Assembly (NCBI GenBank): GCA_964429745.1
Contig: CAYSDI010000015.1
Coordinates: 1 to 50,348, forward strand
Direction of reading: 5' to 3'
DNA from: WGOA01 sp964429745
Lineage (GTDB): Bacteria; Bacteroidota; Bacteroidia; Chitinophagales; BACL12
DNA: 50,348 bases
Below, one piece after another: positions 17,509-25,733 of the stretch (positions are counted from its first letter, which is position 1; each line of letters starts with the position of its first letter). Both the position numbers and the translations under genes were made by a program. The notes under the pieces were generated by a model. The model did not search any database. It was not told the origin of the DNA and saw nothing but the letters and a program-made list of their open reading frames with translations.

Positions 17509-18993
17509 ATGCTTTCCGAAAAGCTTACCGCCGTGCCTGGTGACACCTCCACCTCCATCCCTCCCGAAGCCTCCAGGCTGCGCGAACTAAAGGTGCCCTT
17601 GAAGACGCGCTTCATGACCCTTGCGGCCGATACCGTCACCCCCGTTAGTTTGTACCTGTTGCTCCGCGATCGATACCCGGGCTCGGTCCTGTTGGAATGC
17701 ACGGATTTTCATGCCCACGACAACAGCTTTTCGCTGCTGGCGCTTGATCCCATCGCATCGTTTCGCGTAGAGCAGGGCTTGCTCCAGGTGCGGACACCCT
17801 TCGCAGAATGCTCAGAAGCTGCCGGCTGGACCCGCCCGCTGGTGGAACAGCTCGGCGATTTCTGCCGTGCCTTCCAGGTGGATGCACCCGACGAGATTCG
17901 CCGCTTCTCCGGATTTTTTGGCCATACCGCCTTTGAGGCGGTGCAGCATTTTGAAAACCTGGCGCTGGACCCGGACAAGCAAACGGGCGAAGTGCCTGAT
18001 ATGAACTACCGCTTTTACCGTTTTGTGCTGGCTTTCGATCATTTCCGGGACACACTCACTGTCGTCGAGCACGCGCCGGAAGGTCAACTGTCGCAACTGG
18101 AGGAGCTCAGCGATGCGTTGCGCCGTCCTGTGTATGCGGAGTTTCCATTCCGGACCCGCGGCGAAGAACAGTGCAGCACCAGCGACGACGAATTTCTGGA
18201 CCTGGTGGAAAAGGCCAAGGCGCATTGCCGCCGCGGTGACGTGTTCCAACTGGTGTTGTCGCGCCGATTTCGGCAAGCGTACCAGGGTGATGAGTTTGCT
18301 GTGTACAGGCAATTGCGCTCCGTCAACCCTTCGCCCTACTTGTTCTTCTTTGATTTTGGCGACTACCGGCTTTTCGGCTCCAGTCCCGAAGCGCAATTGC
18401 TGGTCCGCGACCGCATCGCGCAGATTCATCCCATTGCAGGCACTTACCGACGTTCCGGCGACGACCGCGCTGACGCAGAAGCAGCGCGTCAATTGGCCGA
18501 AGATCCCAAGGAAAACGCAGAACATGTTATGCTCGTAGACCTGGCCCGCAATGACCTGAGCCGCCATGGGCATTCCGTGCGGGTGGCTGCTTACCGCGAG
18601 CTCCAGTTTTTCAGCCATGTCATCCATTTGGTTTCCCGGGTCGAAGGGCAGTTGGAAGACGACACGAATCCGCTGCAAGTCTTCGGGGATACGTTTCCAG
18701 CCGGCACGCTAAGTGGCGCACCCAAGTACCGCGCGTTGGAACTTATTGATCAGTACGAGCCTCATGCCCGGGGCTTTTACGGTGGGGCCATTGGCATTTT
18801 TGGCTTGGACGGATCCGTGAACCACGCCATTGCCATCCGCTCCTTTCTGGCGCGCGATGGGGAATTGCATTTTCAGGCGGGAGCGGGGATCGTGGTGCAT
18901 TCCCAACCCGAGTCGGAACTCCAGGAAGTGCAAAACAAGCTGGCGGCGCTGCGCAAAGCCATTGCGCTGGCAGAGGAAAGGGCAGGAGCATAA
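17509..18993 (+). CDS. trpE: Anthranilate synthase component I
   Basis: Converts chorismate and ammonia (or glutamine, with TrpG) to anthranilate, the first committed step to tryptophan. The 494-residue protein has the N-terminal regulatory part (LLECTDFHAHDNSFS), then the chorismate-binding domain with CRRGDVFQLVLSRRF, SSPEAQLLVR, HPIAGTYRRSGDD, ENAEHVMLVDLARNDLSRHG, FPAGTLSGAPKYRA, GFYGGAIGIFG and the C-terminal QAGAGIVVHSQPE. The normally conserved LLES motif of the tryptophan feedback site reads LLEC (Cys64). An open frame extends upstream through the attenuator, but the ATG at 17509 starts family similarity. Confidence 0.97.
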   Translation: MLSEKLTAVPGDTSTSIPPEASRLRELKVPLKTRFMTLAADTVTPVSLYLLLRDRYPGSVLLECTDFHAHDNSFSLLALDPIASFRVEQGLLQVRTPFAECSEAAGWTRPLVEQLGDFCRAFQVDAPDEIRRFSGFFGHTAFEAVQHFENLALDPDKQTGEVPDMNYRFYRFVLAFDHFRDTLTVVEHAPEGQLSQLEELSDALRRPVYAEFPFRTRGEEQCSTSDDEFLDLVEKAKAHCRRGDVFQLVLSRRFRQAYQGDEFAVYRQLRSVNPSPYLFFFDFGDYRLFGSSPEAQLLVRDRIAQIHPIAGTYRRSGDDRADAEAARQLAEDPKENAEHVMLVDLARNDLSRHGHSVRVAAYRELQFFSHVIHLVSRVEGQLEDDTNPLQVFGDTFPAGTLSGAPKYRALELIDQYEPHARGFYGGAIGIFGLDGSVNHAIAIRSFLARDGELHFQAGAGIVVHSQPESELQEVQNKLAALRKAIALAEERAGA

Positions 18994-19029
18994 CATAATA
19001 TAACTTATTAAACAGTCACCCAGCTAACC

Positions 19030-19623
19030 ATGACCAATATTCTTGTCATCGACAACTACGACTCCTTTACCTACAACCTGGTGGCACTGTTGCGCCAAAT
19101 TCCAGGGGCTGCAGTGACCGTGCGGCGCAACGATGCGGCGTCCAGCCAGGACCTGGAAGACGCCGATGCCCTGGTGCTTTCGCCGGGTCCTGGCCTGCCC
19201 GCTGAAGCCGGTGACCTCATGGGTATCTTGGGCCAGGCTGCCGGGCGTATGCCTGTTCTAGGCGTGTGCCTGGGGTTGCAGGCTATCGCTGAATACTACG
19301 GTGGCAGCTTGCATAACTTATCCAATGTTTATCACGGCGTCGCTACATCCATGCAAATTGTTGATCCTGAAGATCCACTCTTTGCCGGGATGCCGGAGAT
19401 CTTCGAGGCGGGTCGCTACCACAGTTGGGTCGCGGACCCTAACACCCTTCCCCCGGAACTTCGGGTAACCGCCATTGACGAAACTGGTCACATCATGGCG
19501 CTGCGCCACCTTCGCGATCCGGTTTTCGGCGTGCAATTTCATCCCGAATCTGTATTGACTCCGCAAGGAGCAAGGCTCATCCAAAATTTTGTGCGCCAAG
19601 CGCAACGCCTGCTCGCCGCCTGA
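19030..19623 (+). CDS. trpG: Anthranilate synthase component II (glutamine amidotransferase)
   Basis: Supplies ammonia from glutamine to TrpE. The 197-residue class I amidotransferase begins ILVIDNYDSFTYNL, has the oxyanion LSPGPGLPAEAG segment, the nucleophile Cys in GVCLGLQAIAEYYGG, and the His-Glu pair in FGVQFHPESVLTPQG. It starts 36 bases after trpE; the trpE stop codon itself lies within an AT-rich CATAACATAAT sequence related to the element before trpA. Could also serve p-aminobenzoate synthase, as amphibolic TrpG/PabA proteins do, but the trp context is clear. Confidence 0.97.
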   Translation: MTNILVIDNYDSFTYNLVALLRQIPGAAVTVRRNDAASSQDLEDADALVLSPGPGLPAEAGDLMGILGQAAGRMPVLGVCLGLQAIAEYYGGSLHNLSNVYHGVATSMQIVDPEDPLFAGMPEIFEAGRYHSWVADPNTLPPELRVTAIDETGHIMALRHLRDPVFGVQFHPESVLTPQGARLIQNFVRQAQRLLAA

Positions 19624-19663
19624 GTTTAGAAACCCCAAGCGTACCCGATCCATAGACATTCCT

Positions 19664-20698
19664 ATGAAAGCTCTGCTTCACGACCTATTTGCGCACCACC
19701 GCCTGGACCGCTCCCGAGCGGAGGAAGTGTTGCGCTCGCTGGCCGACGGCGCATACAACGACGCGGAAATCGCGGCGTTTTTAACGGTTTACCTGATGCG
19801 GCCGATTGCGCTGGCCGAGTTGCAGGGTTTCCGCGACGCGCTTTTGGCTTGCTGCATCCCGCTGGATCTCGGCGACGTAGACACAATTGACTTGTGCGGC
19901 ACCGGCGGTGATGGCAAACACACGTTTAATGTATCCACATTGGCAGCTTTTGTGGTGGCTGGTGCGGGTTATCCGGTGGTGAAGCACGGCAACTACGGCG
20001 TTTCGTCCCTTTGCGGTTCGTCCAATGTGTTGGAGGCACTCGGGTACACGTTCACCCGGGAGGAAGCCGCACTTCGCCAACATTTGCGCCAGGCGGGCAT
20101 CTGCTTTTTGCACGCGCCGCTCTTCCACCCCGCGCTGGGCCGTGTTGCCCCGGTGCGCCGCCAACTCGGGGTCAAGACATTTTTTAACATGCTGGGTCCA
20201 CTCGTCAATCCCGCGCGCCCACGCCGGCAGTTGGTGGGCGTTTTCAGCCTGGAACTCGCGCGCCTGTACCAATACTTGTTAGAAGAAGCTGGCAGTTCCT
20301 TCTGCATCGTTCACAGCCTTGACGGCTACGACGAGCTGTCGCTCACAGGGCCGGCCCGCATTATTCGACCAGAGGGTCCCCAAATGATTGAGCCCGCGGA
20401 TTTGGGCCTGCCGCGCCTGCTTCCCGAAGACCTGAGTGCGGAGGGCGGCATCGCAGAGGCCGCGGTTATTTTTCGCGAGGTGCTGGCTGGGCAAGGGCCT
20501 GAAAAGCGCCATCAGGTGGTACTCGCCAATGCCGCGCTGGCCATTGGTTGTTACCATCCGGGCCGTTCGTTTGCGCGCAATTTAGAGGAGGCCCGCGCTT
20601 CGCTTTACGGGGGAAAGGGCTCCGCCGCGCTGGAGCGACTGCTGGCCTTATCCAAAACGGACCTCCCTTTGCAAACCCCTGCAACCACACCCGCATGA
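19664..20698 (+). CDS. trpD: Anthranilate phosphoribosyltransferase
   Basis: Adds the phosphoribosyl group of PRPP to anthranilate. The 344-residue protein has the family's N-terminal helices (YNDAEIAAFLTVYLMRP), the PRPP-binding CGTGGDGKHTFNVST loop, KHGNYGVSSLCGSSNVLEALGY, FLHAPLFHPALGRVAPVRRQLGVKTFFNMLGPLVNP and the VHSLDGYDELSLTG segment. The ATG at 19664 is chosen over upstream in-frame initiators because it opens the family similarity. Its TGA overlaps the trpC ATG (ATGA), a sign of coupled translation. Confidence 0.97.
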   Translation: MKALLHDLFAHHRLDRSRAEEVLRSLADGAYNDAEIAAFLTVYLMRPIALAELQGFRDALLACCIPLDLGDVDTIDLCGTGGDGKHTFNVSTLAAFVVAGAGYPVVKHGNYGVSSLCGSSNVLEALGYTFTREEAALRQHLRQAGICFLHAPLFHPALGRVAPVRRQLGVKTFFNMLGPLVNPARPRRQLVGVFSLELARLYQYLLEEAGSSFCIVHSLDGYDELSLTGPARIIRPEGPQMIEPADLGLPRLLPEDLSAEGGIAEAAVIFREVLAGQGPEKRHQVVLANAALAIGCYHPGRSFARNLEEARASLYGGKGSAALERLLALSKTDLPLQTPATTPA

Positions 20699-21600
20699 AC
20701 CGCCTGCAACGAATCCTGGACCATAAACGCGCCGAAGTAGCCATGCGGCAATGCGAGCGCCCGTCCGGATTGCTGCGCGAAGCGATCGCGCAGCAGGCTT
20801 CGGCGGCGGCATTGGCTCCTGCTGGAAACACCGCTTCGGAATCCGCGACCCGCTCGCTTCGGCACTCGTTGCAGGAGGTGTCGCGCGCAGGGAAACACCC
20901 GGCCGTTATCGCGGAGTTCAAGCGGCGTTCACCTTCAGCAGGTTCGCTGACGAACACCGCTGCTGCTGATCCAACTCGGCAGGTGGCGCAGGTAACCCGC
21001 GGATACGCAGCCGCCGGGGCGGCCGGGTTATCCATCCTGACCGATGAGGCCTTCTTCGGCGGCTCGGCGGCTGACCTGATGGCCGCTCGGGAAGCGGTGG
21101 CCCTTCCCCTGTTGCGAAAAGATTTCATCCTGGAGCCTTACCAACTGTTGGAGGCTAAACTTTGGGGAGCCGACGCTGTTTTGCTCATCGCCGAATGCCT
21201 CAGCGCGAGCGAATTGGCCGATCTGCATGAACAAGCACTGGCCTTGCACCTGGAAGTTTTGATTGAAGTACACGACGTTGCCTCCCTGACCAAGCTGCCC
21301 GCTGACCTGGCGCTGGTGGGCATCAATCACCGCGATTTGCGCGATTTTTCGGTACACCTGCAGCGCGGACCGGAGCGTCTGCCTGCGTTGCGGAAAGCCT
21401 GTCCTAAAGCGCTTTTTGTGGCAGAAAGTGGCATCAACAGCGCAGCGGATGCGCGCCTGTTGCTCCAAGCGGGATTTGATGCGCTGTTGATCGGCTCGTT
21501 GTTCATGCGCCAACCCGATCCCGCTGCAGCCTTGGCGGAGTTTTTAAATGCCTGCGCGGTTAATCCATCTCCCATAACTGAACAAATGTTCAATTCGTGA
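20695..21600 (+). CDS. trpC: Indole-3-glycerol-phosphate synthase
   Basis: Closes the indole ring from carboxyphenylamino-deoxyribulose phosphate. The 301-residue TIM barrel begins MNRLQRILDHKRAEV, has VIAEFKRRSPSAGSL (the catalytic Lys of the KR.SPS motif), LSILTDEAFFGGS, LLRKDFILEPYQLLEAKLWGADAVLLIAE, VGINHRDLRDFSV and VAESGINSAAD...LIGSLFMR. Slightly longer than usual because of an Ala-rich insert near residues 25-45. ATGA overlap with trpD and a GTGA overlap with trpF. Confidence 0.97.
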   Translation: MNRLQRILDHKRAEVAMRQCERPSGLLREAIAQQASAAALAPAGNTASESATRSLRHSLQEVSRAGKHPAVIAEFKRRSPSAGSLTNTAAADPTRQVAQVTRGYAAAGAAGLSILTDEAFFGGSAADLMAAREAVALPLLRKDFILEPYQLLEAKLWGADAVLLIAECLSASELADLHEQALALHLEVLIEVHDVASLTKLPADLALVGINHRDLRDFSVHLQRGPERLPALRKACPKALFVAESGINSAADARLLLQAGFDALLIGSLFMRQPDPAAALAEFLNACAVNPSPITEQMFNS

Positions 21601-22250
21601 TCGTCAAAGTGTGCGGCATGCGGAACCCGGAGAATATGGCGGGCTTGCAGCGCCTTTCGGGTGTGCACTGGATGGGCATGATTTTTCACGCGGCTTCGCC
21701 GCGCTCGTTCAATCGCGCTCAGTTGCCTGCTGCGCTCCAGGACACGCCGCTAAAGCGGGTCGGCGTTTTTGTGGACCAGCCACTGCAAGCTGTGCGGGCC
21801 ACTGCGCGAAATTTTGGTTTGCACCGACTGCAAATGCACGGCTCGGAATCGCCGGCGTATTGCCGCGAACTGAGCGGCGAATGGCCGCTGATGAAGGCTT
21901 TTCGCATCGGTTCCGGGATGGATTGGCGCCTTTTGGACGCCTACAAGGATTCCTGTTCGCACTTTCTTTTTGACGCGGCCGGGCCGCAGCCAGGAGGCAA
22001 TGGACAACCCTTTGATTGGAACCTGCTGGCCGGATACACTGGCGCTACACCCTTCCTGCTCGCTGGCGGAATCGGCCCCGATGACGGGTCCAGGCTCTGC
22101 GAATTTCGACACCCGCAATGGGCGGGCATAGATCTGAATTCCGGCTTTGAAATCCGCCCTGGGCTCAAGGATCTGAAGCAGATTGAACACTTTCTTCAAA
22201 CGTGGAATGCCTCTCGCAGCGCTTTTCCATCCACAACCCAAACGTCATGA
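21597..22250 (+). CDS. trpF: Phosphoribosylanthranilate isomerase
   Basis: Catalyses the Amadori rearrangement of phosphoribosylanthranilate. The 217-residue barrel opens with VKVCGMRNPEN, carrying the catalytic Cys (residue 6), followed by GMIFHAASPRSF, VGVFVDQPLQAV, LQMHGSESPAYC, FLFDAAGPQPGGNGQPFDW with the catalytic Asp, LAGGIGPDDGSRL and IDLNSGFEIRPGLKDL. The start is GTG, overlapping the trpC stop; the trpB ATG overlaps its own stop. Full length. Confidence 0.96.
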   Translation: MIVKVCGMRNPENMAGLQRLSGVHWMGMIFHAASPRSFNRAQLPAALQDTPLKRVGVFVDQPLQAVRATARNFGLHRLQMHGSESPAYCRELSGEWPLMKAFRIGSGMDWRLLDAYKDSCSHFLFDAAGPQPGGNGQPFDWNLLAGYTGATPFLLAGGIGPDDGSRLCEFRHPQWAGIDLNSGFEIRPGLKDLKQIEHFLQTWNASRSAFPSTTQTS

Positions 22251-23446
22251 ATTTTCAGGTTTCCAATGCAGGATACTACGGTGCTTTCGGGGGTGCTTAT
22301 GTACCCGAAATGCTGATGGCCAATGTGGAAGCACTCCGCGACAACTACCGCCGCATCAGCGACCACCCCACCTTTCAGCGCGAATTCCGCGAGCTGCTTC
22401 GCGACTTCGCCGGGCGGCCTACCCCTTTGTATGAAGCGCAGCGACTGAGCCTGCGCTGCGGTTTCCGCGTATTTCTCAAGCGCGAAGACCTTTGCCATAC
22501 CGGCGCGCACAAAATCAACAACACCATTGGCCAGATTCTGCTGGCGCGCGAAATGGGCAAACGCCGCATCATTGCCGAAACCGGCGCAGGACAACACGGC
22601 GTGGCGACAGCCACCGTTTGCGCGCTGATGGGCCTGCAATGCGTGGTGTACATGGGCCATACTGACATCGCGCGACAGGCCCCCAACGTGGCCCGCATGC
22701 GTTTGCTGGGGGCCACGGTGGTGCCCGCCACCAGCGGCAACGGCACTTTGAAAGATGCTACCAATGAAGCCCTGCGCGACTGGATTGAGCACCCGGAAGA
22801 CACCTATTACCTCATCGGTTCGGTGGTGGGTCCCCATCCGTATCCGGACCTGGTGGCGCGCTTCCAATCTGTTATATCGGAGGAAATGCTTGCTCAGCTC
22901 GAGCGGCAGACCGGCCGTTCCACGCCGGATGCCATCGTGGCTTGTGTGGGTGGTGGCAGCAATGCGGCCGGGGCTTTTTACCATTTCATGGACCTGCCGG
23001 ACGTGCAGTTGATTGCTGTAGAGGCCGCCGGAAAGGGCTTGGAATCCGGGCACACCGCAGCCACGAGTTTTGTGGGCCGAAGCGGTGTGCTGCACGGCAG
23101 CCTTACCTTGTTGATGCAGGATGCTGATGGGCAAATTACGGAGCCCTGGTCCATTTCTGCGGGCCTGGACTATCCGGGCATTGGCCCGCTGCACGCTCAC
23201 CTGATTCGCAGCGGGCGGGCCAAAGCGCTGGCCGTGACCGATGACCAAGCGCTGATCGCCGCACAATCACTGGCTCAAACCGAAGGCATTATTCCCGCGT
23301 TGGAAACCGCGCACGCACTTGCCGCCCTGGACCGGCTGGACCTGCCGAAGGGTGCCACGGTGGTGGTCAGTCTTAGTGGTCGCGGCGACAAAGACATGGA
23401 TACGTACACCGCTTTCCTGGACAGCCAGATCAGCGCGACACCATAA
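22247..23446 (+). CDS. trpB: Tryptophan synthase beta chain
   Basis: Condenses indole with serine to tryptophan using pyridoxal phosphate. The 399-residue protein has the PLP lysine in GAHKINN (Lys89), the glutamate-containing ETGAGQHGVATA loop, VVYMGHTDIARQAPNVARMRLLGATVVP, the phosphate-binding CVGGGSNAAG and the C-terminal LSGRGDKDM. It starts at an ATG overlapping trpF; a longer in-frame start upstream was rejected because NFQVSNAGYYGAFGGAYVPEM is the normal N terminus. Serine for this step could be provided by SerA, encoded after trpA. Confidence 0.98.
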   Translation: MNFQVSNAGYYGAFGGAYVPEMLMANVEALRDNYRRISDHPTFQREFRELLRDFAGRPTPLYEAQRLSLRCGFRVFLKREDLCHTGAHKINNTIGQILLAREMGKRRIIAETGAGQHGVATATVCALMGLQCVVYMGHTDIARQAPNVARMRLLGATVVPATSGNGTLKDATNEALRDWIEHPEDTYYLIGSVVGPHPYPDLVARFQSVISEEMLAQLERQTGRSTPDAIVACVGGGSNAAGAFYHFMDLPDVQLIAVEAAGKGLESGHTAATSFVGRSGVLHGSLTLLMQDADGQITEPWSISAGLDYPGIGPLHAHLIRSGRAKALAVTDDQALIAAQSLAQTEGIIPALETAHALAALDRLDLPKGATVVVSLSGRGDKDMDTYTAFLDSQISATP

Positions 23447-23475
23447 CATAATTTATATTGTGCATAATAGATAAA
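23442..23475 (+). promoter_or_regulatory. AT-rich element between trpB and trpA
   Basis: From CATAAC at 23442 to the trpA ATG at 23476 lies a 34-base AT-rich element whose first 26 bases match, with two differences, the sequence directly before the amylase gene (31413 down to 31388 on the minus strand), at the same distance from an ATGTTA start. It includes the trpB stop codon. Role unknown: promoter, operator or translation-initiation element. Confidence 0.6.
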
Positions 23476-24288
23476 ATGTTATCCAAAGAACTTCCAGTGT
23501 CCAAAGCAAGCGATCGGCTCCAAACCCTGTTTCAGACTGGTCGCGACCACCTGTTGAGCATCTACCTGACCGCTGGTTATCCAGCCTTGCATTTAACCGG
23601 TTCCTTGATAGAAGCAGTGCAGGAAGCAGGAGCGGATTTGGTTGAGGTGGGCATGCCCTATTCGGATCCTCTCGCCGATGGTCCCGTGATTCAGCAAAGC
23701 GGTGCGCAAGCCCTGGCCGCCGGCATGACGCTCGACCTGCTCTTTGACCAGGTGGCGGAGGTGCGCCCGCGGTTGCGCATTCCGCTGGTGTGGATGGGCT
23801 ACCTCAATGCAATGCTCCAGTACGGGCCGGAGCGTTTCGCAGAGCGCTGCGCTGCCAGCGGCTTCGAGGCGTTGATCCTGCCGGATTTACCCCCAGAGGT
23901 TTATCGCCGCGACTTTCAAGCCTTGTTTGTGCGCCATGGCCTCAAGCCCGTTTTTCTGGTAACGCCCCAAACGCCGGAGTCCCGAATCCGGCTCATCGAT
24001 GATTGCTCCGAAGGTTTTGTCTACTTGGTCGCCTCCAGCACCTTGACTGGCAGCAATTCGGGCATTGGGTCGGTGCAGGAGCAGTATTTGTCGCGCGTGG
24101 CTGCAATGGGACTGCGCAATCCCCTCCTGGCTGGGTTTGGCATTCACGACCGCCCCAGTTTTCTGGCGGCCTGCCGCCACACCCAGGGGGCCATTGTCGG
24201 GTCCGCTTTTTTGCGGCATGTCGGCCAATCAGCCGACCCTGTTCAGGCAGCCGGTGATTTTGTTCAATCGCTGCTCACAGAATCATAA
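23476..24288 (+). CDS. trpA: Tryptophan synthase alpha chain
   Basis: Releases indole from indole-3-glycerol phosphate and channels it to TrpB. The 270-residue barrel has YLTAGYPALH, the catalytic Glu and Asp in VEVGMPYSDPLADGP (Glu57, Asp68), IPLVWMGYLNAMLQYG, LILPDLPPE, TPQTPESRI, VYLVASSTLTGSNSG and LLAGFGIHDRPS...VGSAFLRHV. A TTG at 23458 would add six residues; the ATG at 23476 is preferred. Last gene of the trp operon; serA begins 112 bases later. Confidence 0.96.
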   Translation: MLSKELPVSKASDRLQTLFQTGRDHLLSIYLTAGYPALHLTGSLIEAVQEAGADLVEVGMPYSDPLADGPVIQQSGAQALAAGMTLDLLFDQVAEVRPRLRIPLVWMGYLNAMLQYGPERFAERCAASGFEALILPDLPPEVYRRDFQALFVRHGLKPVFLVTPQTPESRIRLIDDCSEGFVYLVASSTLTGSNSGIGSVQEQYLSRVAAMGLRNPLLAGFGIHDRPSFLAACRHTQGAIVGSAFLRHVGQSADPVQAAGDFVQSLLTES

Positions 24289-24400
24289 TCCCTTCGCCCG
24301 GAAAATAAGTTTCAAGTCCAGGCTTTGGCGAACTTTGCACCTTCCTGAATCGCGGCACCTCGCATGAGCGGGGTAGCTGCGGCAGAAAAACGGTTGAACC

Positions 24401-25636
24401 ATGGCGAATCTTCCCACCTCGTACCCCAAAGACAAGATCAAAGTTGTGCTGCTGGAGGACATCCACCCCTCGGCGGCAACGGCGTTTCGCAAGGCGGGGT
24501 ACACGGACATCACCAAACTCAAGCGCTCGGCATCGGGCGCTGAATTGGAAGCGATTGTGCGCGACGCCCACATTCTGGGCATTCGCTCCAAGACGCAACT
24601 GACACCGGCGGTTTTGGATCAGGCCGGCAAGCTGCTCGCCGTGGGCTGTTTTTGCATCGGGACCAACCAGGTGGACGTAGAGCGCGCCACGGAGAAGGGT
24701 ATTCCGGTGTTCAATTCGCCCTATTCCAACACGCGTTCCGTTGCCGAGCTGGTGTTGGCGGAGGCCATCATGTTGTTGCGACGCATTCCCGCGCGAAGCC
24801 AGGCCGCGCACGAGGGCCGCTGGCTGAAGGATGCGCGCGGATCGTATGAAAGCCGGGGAAAGGTGATGGGAATTGTCGGCTACGGCCATATCGGTTCGCA
24901 GGTGTCGGTGCTGGCCGAGTCGCTGGGCTTCCAGGTGGTCTTTCACGACGTTGCACCGGTCTTGCCGCTGGGCAATGCCCGCCCGTTGCGCAGCCTTGCC
25001 GAGTTGCTCAAAATAGCAGACGTGGTCACCCTGCACGTTCCCGGGGGCCAGGGCACCGACAACTTGATCAACGCCCGCAACCTTCGCACCATGAAAAAGG
25101 GGGCCATCCTGCTCAACCTGGCGCGCGGCACCGTGGTGGACACCGCAGCGCTGAAATTGGCCTTGGAAAGTGGACAAATCGGCGGAGCCTCGGTTGATGT
25201 GCATCCGGTGGAGCCCAAGGCCAACGATGACCTGTTCGTCAGCCCGCTGCAGGGCTTACCCAACGTGATCCTGACCCCTCATATCGGGGGAAGCACCCAG
25301 GAGGCCCAGCAACAGATCGGCTTGGACGTGGCCGGGAAACTCCTTTCTTTCCTGGAAAGCGGAACCACGATTAACTCGCATTCGGTGCCTGAACTCAGCC
25401 TGCCCACACACGAAAACAGTCACAGAATCCTGCATATTCACTGGAATAAACCGGGAGTGCTGTCGGCCATTAACGCCCGGCTTTCCGAGCACAACATCAA
25501 CATTGTGGGCCAATACCTGAGCACGAATGCCCAAATTGGCTACGTGGTGCTTGATGTGGACCGAAGCAGCTCTAAAAAAGCCTTTGACCAGTTGAAGGAG
25601 ATTCCGCACACCATCCGCAGCCGGGTTTTGTATTGA
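24401..25636 (+). CDS. serA: D-3-phosphoglycerate dehydrogenase
   Basis: First step of serine synthesis. The 411-residue protein matches the E. coli-type SerA in length and layout: substrate-binding halves around an NAD domain with VMGIVGYGHIGSQVSVLAESLG, active-site Arg in NLARGTVVD, Glu in VHPVEPK, His in LTPHIGGSTQEAQ, and a C-terminal ACT domain (about residues 335-411, RILHIHWNKPGVLSAINARLSEHNINI) that senses serine. It follows the trp operon on the same strand; whether it is cotranscribed is not clear. A terminator-like inverted repeat lies just after the stop. Confidence 0.97.
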   Translation: MANLPTSYPKDKIKVVLLEDIHPSAATAFRKAGYTDITKLKRSASGAELEAIVRDAHILGIRSKTQLTPAVLDQAGKLLAVGCFCIGTNQVDVERATEKGIPVFNSPYSNTRSVAELVLAEAIMLLRRIPARSQAAHEGRWLKDARGSYESRGKVMGIVGYGHIGSQVSVLAESLGFQVVFHDVAPVLPLGNARPLRSLAELLKIADVVTLHVPGGQGTDNLINARNLRTMKKGAILLNLARGTVVDTAALKLALESGQIGGASVDVHPVEPKANDDLFVSPLQGLPNVILTPHIGGSTQEAQQQIGLDVAGKLLSFLESGTTINSHSVPELSLPTHENSHRILHIHWNKPGVLSAINARLSEHNINIVGQYLSTNAQIGYVVLDVDRSSSKKAFDQLKEIPHTIRSRVLY

Positions 25637-25650
25637 AACCCAACTTTTGC

Positions 25651-25669
25651 CAAAAAACGATGTTTTTTG
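25651..25669 (+). terminator. Probable terminator of serA
   Basis: CAAAAAAC-GAT-GTTTTTTG: a perfect 8-base inverted repeat 14 bases after the serA stop. The T-rich right arm can act as the U tract. The stem is weak (A-T pairs). Confidence 0.5.
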
Positions 25670-25733
25670 CCCGTCACAAAAGTGCGATAGCTGTTATTCC
25701 TATCCCAAGCGCCTTGGCCTAGTTTCGTATTAG

